7,516 nt of DNA from an uncultured Planctomycetales bacterium (lineage in GTDB: Bacteria; Planctomycetota; Planctomycetia; Pirellulales; S012-138), in the NCBI GenBank assembly GCA_937982665.1, contig CALJLD010000186.1, positions 1 to 7,516 on the forward strand. Direction: 5' to 3'. The translations under genes were made by a program, and so were the position numbers. The notes beneath the pieces were generated by a model. The model was not told where the DNA came from. It searched no databases and was given only the letters and a program-made list of their open reading frames with translations. Positions 1-5,302 of this stretch are shown here, piece by piece (the stretch's first letter is position 1; the number at the start of each line of letters is the position of its first letter).

Positions 1-72
1 AGCATGTCGGGAGCTTACCTGTTTCTTGTACAGCCCTCCTGACATGATACGGTCAGAATCGTCGGCGTGCAT
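1..72 (-). CDS. Possible start of a next minus-strand gene, running off the left edge
   Basis: A minus-strand frame is open from the TAG at 307-309 to the window edge. It has in-frame ATG codons at 72-70 and 45-43 and a GTG at 135-133. From the ATG at 72 it reads MHADDSDRIMSGGLY and continues for 24 residues without a stop. It lies just downstream of the 153-residue gene on the same strand, where a further operon member could sit. No Shine-Dalgarno sequence precedes any of the three starts. Much of the frame overlaps the palindrome at 30-125, which is an alternative explanation for the sequence here. I recognise no family in so short a stretch. The call is tentative. Confidence 0.2.
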   Translation of the reverse strand, partial: MHADDSDRIMSGGLYKKQVSSRHA

Positions 73-125
73 TTGGCGGATGCGCGCCGAACAGCGGTTG
101 CCGTAAGTTGCACAGGAGGGCGTGT
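30..125. repeat. Long imperfect palindrome (nested inverted repeat) beyond the end of the nap operon
   Basis: Arms pair around a centre near position 76. Bases 33-41 pair perfectly with 113-121 (gccctcctg / caggagggc). Bases 48-52 pair with 101-105, with a further T-G wobble between 53 and 100. Bases 62-72 pair with 80-90, 11 pairs including one T-G wobble, around a 7-nt loop. Bases 30-32 pair with 123-125 past one bulged base, and 43-44 pair with 109-110. This totals about 31 pairs over 96 nt. Neither strand shows a T-tract after the fold, so it is not a canonical intrinsic terminator. The wobbles (T-G at 68/84 and 53/100) fold in plus-strand RNA but become A-C mismatches in minus-strand RNA. 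The pentamer TTCTT occurs on both sides (23-27 and 128-132), as a short target duplication would, although chance is possible. It could be a REP-like or MITE-like unit, a bidirectional terminator or a structured RNA. Confidence 0.5.
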
Positions 126-160
126 CATTCTTCACGAAAGCGCCGAAGACAGTGAAACGG

Positions 161-622
161 TCACCCTTGCCGCCGGGCCGTGTGCACAATCCGAACAAGA
201 CGGAACGAGGACTCTTGTCTCTCCACAGTATCGATCCAGTCAGCGCCAGCAAATTTGTAGCGGATTTGAACGCGAGGAACTTGGCCACTGAGCACGGCGT
301 CGCAGGCTAATTGGAGATCATTGAGCGATGCCGCAGGGGCAGCTTGCGCTCGGGGAGATTGTGCTGTTCGCCGCATCAGTAAGATACCCGTGGCATGTTC
401 ATTGAGGTCGTGGAATAACTGATTGATCTGATCAGCCGATAGCATCGCTTCACGCATCGGTGGAAGCTGCGAGAGATCCAGCCCATCGTGATTGACAGGC
501 TGAGCGATTGGCCGCAAGCCTGCACGCGCTGAGCTTGGTGATCCGGCCGTGTTGCTCCCAGGTGTGCGATTGGGACCTAAGAGATACCAATCGCTACGTG
601 TCATCTTACGTTCATCACTCAT
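161..622 (-). CDS. Unrecognised 153-residue protein, last clear gene of the nap operon
   Basis: I do not recognise a family. The product has no signal peptide, no membrane segment and only one cysteine, so it is probably a soluble cytoplasmic protein. The N-terminal third is rich in Pro, Ser and Gly and looks flexible. It is followed by a predicted helix (SADQINQLFHDLNEHATGIL). The C-terminal part reads like beta strands (PRVQIRYKFAGADWIDTVER, then SSFRLVRIV). The ATG at 622-620 is chosen because ATGAGTGA makes an 8-bp overlap with the napB stop, which suggests translational coupling. Alternative in-frame ATGs lie at 658 (a 44-bp overlap, 165 residues) and 604. None has a strong Shine-Dalgarno site. 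Its place directly after napDAB suggests a job in assembling, maturing or regulating the nitrate reductase, but that rests on position alone. Confidence 0.7.
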   Translation of the reverse strand: MSDERKMTRSDWYLLGPNRTPGSNTAGSPSSARAGLRPIAQPVNHDGLDLSQLPPMREAMLSADQINQLFHDLNEHATGILLMRRTAQSPRAQAAPAASLNDLQLACDAVLSGQVPRVQIRYKFAGADWIDTVERQESSFRLVRIVHTARRQG

Positions 623-1442
623 TTTGCGAACCGTTTGGTGAAGCTGCGGTCGATTCATCTACCACCGGTGGTGGCGGAAGGAAGTCAATTTCCCTGTCCA
701 GTTGCGTTTGATCAAGAAATGCCGATGGGGCATGGCATTGCTGACAATTCTGCCGCCAGGGATGTGTGGTTTGGATGCCGTGCAAACCCGTGGGGCCGTG
801 GCAACTCATGCAATTGCTGCGCATCCATGTGGAATGTGGAATAATTGGCGGCGCTCCTGTATACGCGCGCGCGCCTGCTGTTGGTGCGGGCAAGCCAGCA
901 AATTCACTTTCGCGAAACAAAGCAGCCGCCATGTGTGTTGGGTTTTGTTCGACATGGCACTGTGTGCAGTTCGTCAAGAACTGATGAGACATGCGGGGAA
1001 TCCGCAAGGACGGTGTCTTTGAGCCGTCGGCATGGCATGCGGCACAAGCTTGATCTGAAAGCTGATCGATGGGGTGCGGGATCGTCGGCGGAGCGCCGTT
1101 GAAGGCTCGACGTGCTTCGCGTGCCAGCAACGCAGCGGCTTTGTCAGCGGGCTGGATCGTGATTTCCGCCAGCAGATCGACGTTGTTCTTCAATCCGTCG
1201 AGCTGTGTTGTCCAACTTGTGCGCGCCCTGGTCGCTTCCGCCATATCGGTGTACGCCGTGGCCGGAAGGACCGCTTGCTCGTCCGAACGATTGCCAGCGA
1301 GATTCGTGGCGGGGGCCATCGCCGACTGATCGCCAGTTGGCCTGACAGGAGATTGCAGGCCGGTGAAATAACCCACGACCGCGATCGAAAGCACAACGAA
1401 CGCAATTAACGCCGTCCGTTTGGTGTGGTTGGAGTTGTCCAC
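615..1442 (-). CDS. napB: NapB-like cytochrome c subunit with four haem sites (duplicated NapB unit)
   Basis: This is the electron-transfer subunit of periplasmic nitrate reductase, passing electrons to NapA. The 275-residue product has four CxxCH sites: C133-H137, C159-H163, C211-H215 and C233-H237. Classical NapB is about 150 residues with two haems, each held by a second His. Here the NapB signature appears twice: GAPPTIPH at 116-123 with SHQ at 152-154, and GAPPIIPH at 196-203 with THP at 226-228. The first His of each signature and the later His are the expected distal ligands, giving four bis-His haems. Residues about 10-29 form one hydrophobic segment with no clear cleavage site after it, so the protein is probably membrane-anchored. 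The tail is proline-rich (LPPPPV). The start is GTG, supported by AGGAGA 9 nt upstream and a 3-bp gap after napA. Calling it NapB is secure from motif and position; the tetraheme form is the odd feature. Confidence 0.92.
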   Translation of the reverse strand: MDNSNHTKRTALIAFVVLSIAVVGYFTGLQSPVRPTGDQSAMAPATNLAGNRSDEQAVLPATAYTDMAEATRARTSWTTQLDGLKNNVDLLAEITIQPADKAAALLAREARRAFNGAPPTIPHPIDQLSDQACAACHADGSKTPSLRIPRMSHQFLTNCTQCHVEQNPTHMAAALFRESEFAGLPAPTAGARAYTGAPPIIPHSTWMRSNCMSCHGPTGLHGIQTTHPWRQNCQQCHAPSAFLDQTQLDREIDFLPPPPVVDESTAASPNGSQNE

Positions 1443-1445
1443 GCG

Positions 1446-3857
1446 CTACGCTCTCCTGATACGAACGGCCGACTTCTTGTAGTCAGGCTGTTTTGAAAAT
1501 GGATCCAGCGCATCAAGTGTGAGCACGTTGGCCAATAAAGTTTCGTCAAAGAAAGGAATGAAAACCGTGCCTTGCGGTGGCTCACCACGACCGCCAATCC
1601 AGGCTTGAAGCTCGAGAGAACCGCGGCGCGACTCAACGACAACTTTGTCTCCATTGCGGATGTCAAGATCGGCGGCATCTTGAGCATGGATTTCCAAGTA
1701 GGCACCTGGCATCGCTCGGCTAAGTTCCGGAATGCGACGCGTCATTGACCCGGTATGCCAATGCTCCAATACGCGCCCGGTTGTCAGCATAAAGGGGTAC
1801 TCATCATCGGGAACTTCGGCGGGCGGAACCCAAGGGTGAAACCAGATCTGGGCACGATCGTCTTTTGTCGATGAATGATAAAACTGGATGCCTTTCCCGT
1901 CTGCAACGTAGGGGTCGAACCCTTCAGAGAATCGAAAATGAGTCTCGTGCCATTCTCCGTCTTGTTCCACGACGGGCCAACGCAGGCCCCGGGCTTTGAC
2001 ATACTCTGAATACGGTGCCAAGTCCTTGTGTTTCAGTCGCGTGAATTGGCGATACTCTTCGAACAGATGCTCATCCACATTCACATCGTAATAGTGGTTC
2101 CAATCCCAAATTGGAACAGGCGTGCCTGAGTCATCTTTGACTTCAAACAGGAATCGCCCGTTCCGGTCTTTCATCCCCGACAGCCCGCGCTCATACAAAC
2201 GATGAGCAACGGCAATGGTCTGCCAACAATCGTCGCGAGCTTCGCCAGGAGGTTCAACCATCTTGAACCACTGTTGAGTTCTGCGTTCGGAGTTTCCGAC
2301 GACGCCGTTCTTCTCGACCCACATGGCCGAAGGCAGAATGAGATCAGCAAGCTGTGTAGTTGCGGTGGGGTAGACCTCGCTAACGATGAGAAACTTATCT
2401 TCAAGTCCGGCTCTGGCGTTCCCCTTCGGATTGAAGAGCTTATTGAGGTTAGGGAGCGTTTGGCCAGGGTTGGTGACTTGGACCCAGATTGTGCCGATAT
2501 CGCCGCCTGCGTTTGTGGGCGTGCAGAAACTCTCCCACATGGCAACTGTGTGATAACCTGGTTGCGGATTGATGCGGCCTTCCGGCAAGTTCCAGAAATG
2601 TTCCGCCTGACGACGATGCTCCGCATCAGTGACGACGCGACCGCCCGGCAAAGCATGGGAGAGCGTCCCCACTTCACGAACCGTGCCACAAGCAGAAGGC
2701 TGCCCTGTCAGACTTGTTGGTGCATCTCCAGGTGTTCCAAAATGGCCGCTGAGAAGATGGATGCCGTGTACCATCGTATTGATGGCTGTGCCACGAGTGT
2801 GCTGGTTCATCCCCATGCACCACAGTGACGTAATCTTCAGGTTGCGATTGCCGAACAGTTCACCCAGGAGTCGAATCTTCTCGGCAGGGACGCCTGAGAG
2901 TTCTTCAACATACTCGGGCGTGTACGGCTCCAACTGCTGCCGGTACTTATCGAAGCTGATGAGCTTGCCATGGAGATTTGGGTTCTCATCATCCGGAGCT
3001 TTGAAGTTGCAGAACTGCTCGACAAAACTCTGGTCATAAGTTCCGTTCTTGAGCAAGAGATGGGCGATTCCATTGGCGATGGCCAAATCGCCGTGCGGCT
3101 TCATCTCAAGATAGTGTTGGCAAGCCTCGGTTGTCCGTGTGCGGCGTGTGCTGATATCGATCAGCAAGACCTCGTCGCCACGACTCCGCCGATCAATGAC
3201 ACGAGAGAATAGCACGGGGTGCATTTCGGCGGGGTTGTTGCCCCACATGATCAAGACATCGCAAGCATCGAAATCGTCATAGCAGCCCGCTGGTTCATCC
3301 ACGCCGTACGTCGCCAGGAAACCTGTTACCGCCGAGGCCATGCACAGCCGGGCGTTCGGATCAATGTGGTTGTTTGACAGGCCACCCTTCATGAACTTCT
3401 GCGCGGCGTAGCCTTCGGGGATCGTCCATTGGCCCGATCCGTAGAAAGCAAATCGTTCCGGTGCGGCTTCAATTCGGTCAGCGATGATGTTAATGGCATC
3501 ATCCCACGAGATCGCGCGGTAGCGATCACCTTGTCGCAGCAACGGCTGGGTCAAACGATCTTCCCCATACAAGGCAGCGCCGACATGGTAGCCTTTAACG
3601 CACAACAGCCCTTTGTTGACCTCAGCGTTCTTGTCACCGGCAACAGCAACCACCTTACCGGCCTGCACACCGACCTGGACGTGACAACCCGTGCCACAAA
3701 ATCGACAGGGCGCCTTTTCCCAATTGATTCCTGTCGATCCGGGTTCTTGCCCCAGGATTGGCAACGCGAGAGTTGTCCCGCAGGCGATCGCTGAAGCGGC
3801 GGCCATGGCGCTGGCCTTGATAAACTCGCGACGTTCGACTCTTGCAGCGTCAATCAT
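1446..3857 (-). CDS. napA: Periplasmic nitrate reductase catalytic subunit NapA
   Basis: NapA reduces nitrate to nitrite in the periplasm at a molybdenum bis-MGD centre. The 803-residue length is close to the roughly 830 of E. coli NapA. A Tat signal is visible (RREFIK at residues 9-14, then an Ala-rich hydrophobic stretch), so the folded, cofactor-loaded protein is exported. The N-terminal [4Fe-4S] site is C51, C54, C58 and C86, followed by K88 of the CVKGY motif. C172 in NARLCMASA is the expected molybdenum ligand. The C-terminal molybdopterin-dinucleotide-binding region is also typical (LTTGRVLEHWHTGSMTRRIP, FIPFFDETLLANVLT). No key residue is missing and no frameshift is seen. The Mo-ligating Cys and the NapD and NapB neighbours separate it from assimilatory Nas enzymes and from formate dehydrogenases, which use Sec or Cys at that site in another context. 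The ATG at 3857 has a weak AAGG (3870-3867) 9 nt upstream. Confidence 0.97.
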   Translation of the reverse strand: MIDAARVERREFIKASAMAAASAIACGTTLALPILGQEPGSTGINWEKAPCRFCGTGCHVQVGVQAGKVVAVAGDKNAEVNKGLLCVKGYHVGAALYGEDRLTQPLLRQGDRYRAISWDDAINIIADRIEAAPERFAFYGSGQWTIPEGYAAQKFMKGGLSNNHIDPNARLCMASAVTGFLATYGVDEPAGCYDDFDACDVLIMWGNNPAEMHPVLFSRVIDRRSRGDEVLLIDISTRRTRTTEACQHYLEMKPHGDLAIANGIAHLLLKNGTYDQSFVEQFCNFKAPDDENPNLHGKLISFDKYRQQLEPYTPEYVEELSGVPAEKIRLLGELFGNRNLKITSLWCMGMNQHTRGTAINTMVHGIHLLSGHFGTPGDAPTSLTGQPSACGTVREVGTLSHALPGGRVVTDAEHRRQAEHFWNLPEGRINPQPGYHTVAMWESFCTPTNAGGDIGTIWVQVTNPGQTLPNLNKLFNPKGNARAGLEDKFLIVSEVYPTATTQLADLILPSAMWVEKNGVVGNSERRTQQWFKMVEPPGEARDDCWQTIAVAHRLYERGLSGMKDRNGRFLFEVKDDSGTPVPIWDWNHYYDVNVDEHLFEEYRQFTRLKHKDLAPYSEYVKARGLRWPVVEQDGEWHETHFRFSEGFDPYVADGKGIQFYHSSTKDDRAQIWFHPWVPPAEVPDDEYPFMLTTGRVLEHWHTGSMTRRIPELSRAMPGAYLEIHAQDAADLDIRNGDKVVVESRRGSLELQAWIGGRGEPPQGTVFIPFFDETLLANVLTLDALDPFSKQPDYKKSAVRIRRA
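1452..1457 (-). promoter_or_regulatory. Shine-Dalgarno site for the GTG start of napB
   Basis: On the minus strand AGGAGA lies inside the last codons of napA, 9 nt before the GTG at 1442-1440. It is one of the two strong ribosome binding sites in the window and settles the non-ATG start of napB. Confidence 0.75.
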
Positions 3858-3899
3858 GCTCTATGACCTTATCGAGACTCGCGATGCTAAGTCGCTGGC

Positions 3900-4139
3900 T
3901 TACTGTTCATCGAAGTGAACAAAGACGACGTCGACAAACGCAACGCCGGCGCGCGATCCAATCCACTTGGTGAGGTCTTCGATCTTGGAGCGCGGTGGCG
4001 CGTCAATGGTGAGAGGGATCCGGCGTGCATTGGTTGCGAATTCGCCGAGTTCAAACTCTGGCCGAGCCGACAATTCGGCGAGCGTCGCCTGCAATTGCCT
4101 GGCGTCATCTGTCAGCGTTGCGACCACACTCGCGATCAT
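3900..4139 (-). CDS. napD: NapD, Tat-signal chaperone for NapA
   Basis: NapD is a small cytoplasmic protein that binds the NapA twin-arginine signal peptide and holds back export until the cofactor is loaded. The product has 79 residues; E. coli NapD has 87. It begins MIASVVATL and ends in a strand-rich GVAFVDVVFVHFDEQ, matching the ferredoxin-like beta-alpha-beta fold and the characteristic end of NapD proteins. It is the first gene of the minus-strand arm, 42 bp before napA. An in-frame stop (TGA at 4163-4161) limits the start, and the ATG at 4139 is the only candidate that keeps the first beta strand. No clear Shine-Dalgarno site precedes it. NapD sequences are poorly conserved, so much of the confidence comes from size, the C-terminal strand pattern and its place before napA. 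Confidence 0.85.
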   Translation of the reverse strand: MIASVVATLTDDARQLQATLAELSARPEFELGEFATNARRIPLTIDAPPRSKIEDLTKWIGSRAGVAFVDVVFVHFDEQ

Positions 4140-4159
4140 GCGATTTCGTCCAGCGTCAA

Positions 4160-4171
4160 ATCAATCTTGAT
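4160..4171. promoter_or_regulatory. Candidate operator: perfect palindrome overlapping the -35 box
   Basis: ATCAA-TC-TTGAT is a 12-bp palindrome with 5-bp arms and a 2-bp centre. It overlaps the -35 box of the proposed rrf2 promoter, so a dimer bound here could block polymerase. The arms are the same pentamers as FNR half-sites but in the opposite order and with the wrong spacing, so it is not an FNR/NNR box. It may be the autoregulatory site of the neighbouring Rrf2 protein, but its short arms make chance plausible. Confidence 0.3.
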
Positions 4172-4195
4172 AATGCGGACACGGAAGTCTACATT
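4167..4195 (+). promoter_or_regulatory. Candidate sigma70-type promoter for rrf2 and the redox module
   Basis: TTGATA (4167-4172, five of six matches to TTGACA) is followed after exactly 17 bp by TACATT (4190-4195, four of six matches to TATAAT). The start site would fall at about 4202-4203, on or next to the A of the rrf2 ATG. This implies a leaderless or nearly leaderless mRNA and agrees with the lack of a Shine-Dalgarno site before that ATG. Confidence 0.4.
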
Positions 4196-4202
4196 TCACG
4201 CC

Positions 4203-4628
4203 ATGATATCGTCAACTGCGGCTTACGCTCTAAGAGCGGTTGTGTTTCTGGCGAGCAAACCTGGTGCATACATCAGTCGCGAGACGATTTCGGAGGCGAC
4301 GCGGGTGCCTCATGACTACCTGCTGAAAGTGCTCAACAGGTTAGATGCAGCGGAGATTGTCGAGTCGCGGCGCGGTCGAGATGGAGGTTATCGCTTACGA
4401 AGTATGCCACAGGAAATCACGGCGCTCGATGTCGTGTTATCAATCGAGTCGATCCCCCGGATTGTCGAATGCCCTTTGGGATTTCCTGGCCACGAACAAC
4501 TTTGTCCACTTCATCAGCTGATGGATGACGCCAGTCGATCCGTGGACGACGCCTTTCGCAAAACGAAGATTGCTGACCTGCTGCCGCGCAAACTTTTTAA
4601 CAGCTGCGAGTTTCCCCTCAAGGAATGA
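4203..4628 (+). CDS. Rrf2-family transcriptional regulator
   Basis: This is a 141-residue DNA-binding protein of the family that includes IscR, NsrR and CymR. The start MISSTAAYALRAVVFLA is the classic Rrf2 opening. The winged helix-turn-helix follows (ISRETISEATRVPHDYLLKV, about residues 24-43), and the wing carries the hallmark RGRDGGYRL at 57-65. In IscR and NsrR three Cys spaced by about six residues bind an Fe-S cluster. Here C90 and C101 (IVECPLGFPGHEQLCPLHQ) are ten residues apart, with H97 and H104 nearby and a lone C135 near the end. Redox, metal or cluster sensing is possible but not of the IscR spacing. The ATG at 4203 is preferred for family alignment; an in-frame ATG at 4173 would add ten residues. 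It leads the plus-strand operon and diverges from napD, so control of either arm is likely. NsrR-like NO sensing is one option, unproven. Confidence 0.9.
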   Translation: MISSTAAYALRAVVFLASKPGAYISRETISEATRVPHDYLLKVLNRLDAAEIVESRRGRDGGYRLRSMPQEITALDVVLSIESIPRIVECPLGFPGHEQLCPLHQLMDDASRSVDDAFRKTKIADLLPRKLFNSCEFPLKE

Positions 4629-5302
4629 ACATCAATAAGGCAAATCGCAACGGAATGACGAATGCCACTGCCGTGATTGGCATTTTCGCAGCAGTATTTG
4701 TGGGTGTTCTTGCGGCGTTTGGTGCCGTGCAGCTGAGCGATCCAGCGCCTGACGATGGGTTACAGGAAAGGGCTGGCGAAGACAAGGGCTCGGGCACTGC
4801 TGAGACAGTTGACAGCTTTCCCGTTTCCATCCGCAAACCAATTGGGCCTCCGCGGGTTCTGACCGGAATTGTCGATGCGGAAGGAAACGCCGTGACAGCC
4901 TCATGTTCGTCCTGTCATACGACGAGGCCAGCCATTGTGGCAACAAAGGTCTCCGCTGAATTGGACGAGTTTCATAGCGGCATGCCGTTCTCGCATGGAT
5001 CAATCAGTTGCCTGGCGTGCCACAACCAAGATGACTATGACGCACTGCGGCTTGCCGATGGAACGCGGCTCGAGTTCTCCGATGTCATGACGCTCTGCGC
5101 GCAGTGTCATGGGCCGCAGATGACGGATTACGAACACGGGGCACATGGTGGCATGACCGGCTTCTGGGACAAGAGTCGCGGTCCGCAAGAGAAACTGAAC
5201 TGCATTGATTGCCATCTGCCCCACACGCCGCAGTTCCCGAAGATGCAGCCAACATTCAAACCCAAGGACCGGTTCCTGAGTCCTGAGGGAGGGGACCATT
5301 GA
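4625..5302 (+). CDS. Membrane-anchored tetraheme cytochrome c of the quinol-oxidising module
   Basis: This is a periplasmic electron carrier of 225 residues. One hydrophobic segment (about 14-37) serves as an uncleaved anchor or signal. A linker of about 55 residues rich in Asp, Glu and Gly follows, then four CxxCH haem sites: C94-H98, C129-H133, C158-H162 and C193-H197. Free His at 117, 124, 171, 174 and 200 could supply distal ligands. It precedes an FeS protein and an NrfD-type protein, the position of NrfB, DsrJ or ActA in related complexes. It most likely takes electrons from the FeS subunit and passes them to NapB. The ATG at 4625 overlaps the rrf2 stop as ATGA. AAGGA sits directly against it with no spacing, so the ATG at 4655 (residue 11), which leaves the hydrophobic segment intact, is a real alternative. 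I do not assign a gene symbol because several multihaem families fit. Confidence 0.9.
   Translation: MNINKANRNGMTNATAVIGIFAAVFVGVLAAFGAVQLSDPAPDDGLQERAGEDKGSGTAETVDSFPVSIRKPIGPPRVLTGIVDAEGNAVTASCSSCHTTRPAIVATKVSAELDEFHSGMPFSHGSISCLACHNQDDYDALRLADGTRLEFSDVMTLCAQCHGPQMTDYEHGAHGGMTGFWDKSRGPQEKLNCIDCHLPHTPQFPKMQPTFKPKDRFLSPEGGDH
5288..5292 (+). promoter_or_regulatory. Shine-Dalgarno site for the TTG start of the FeS gene
   Basis: GGAGG lies within the last codons of the cytochrome gene, 6 nt before the TTG at 5299-5301. It is the best ribosome binding site in the window. It supports the rare TTG start, which overlaps the cytochrome stop as TTGA. Confidence 0.75.

Larger units (their letters stand above)
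4140..4202. promoter_or_regulatory. Divergent control region between napD and the rrf2 operon
   Basis: These 63 bp are the only non-coding gap between the two diverging arms, so promoters for both probably lie here or just inside the flanking coding sequence. Reading right, a sigma70-like promoter can be proposed. Reading left toward napD, I find no convincing -35/-10 pair; the best -10-like hexamer, TATCAA, lacks a partner. Because the space is so short, a regulator bound here would probably affect both directions. Confidence 0.6.

Noticed and set aside
62..90. Classical intrinsic terminator
   Set aside because: The 11-bp stem is strong, but no T-tract follows it on either strand. It is better described as the core of the larger palindrome.
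122..310. Small plus-strand gene starting at GTG 122 behind AGGAGG (114-119)
   Set aside because: The spacing from AGGAGG to GTG is only 2 nt, the frame is antisense to the 153-residue gene, and the AGGAGG belongs to the palindrome arm.
2202..2828. A 208-codon plus-strand open frame opposite napA
   Set aside because: It is antisense to well-conserved NapA sequence and its product has no recognisable features. It is a shadow.
1446..3857. Formate dehydrogenase or assimilatory nitrate reductase as the identity of the large molybdoenzyme
   Set aside because: The Tat signal, the NARLCMASA motif, and the napD and napB neighbours all fit NapA. Assimilatory Nas proteins are cytoplasmic and lack these partners.
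4160..4171. FNR or NNR box in the divergent spacer
   Set aside because: An FNR site is TTGAT-N4-ATCAA. Here the half-sites are in reverse order with a 2-bp centre, so it cannot be read as an FNR site.
3915..4202. N-terminal extension of the Rrf2 frame across napD
   Set aside because: The frame is open back to 3915, but this part is antisense to napD and does not resemble Rrf2 proteins, which begin at MISSTAAYAL (4203).
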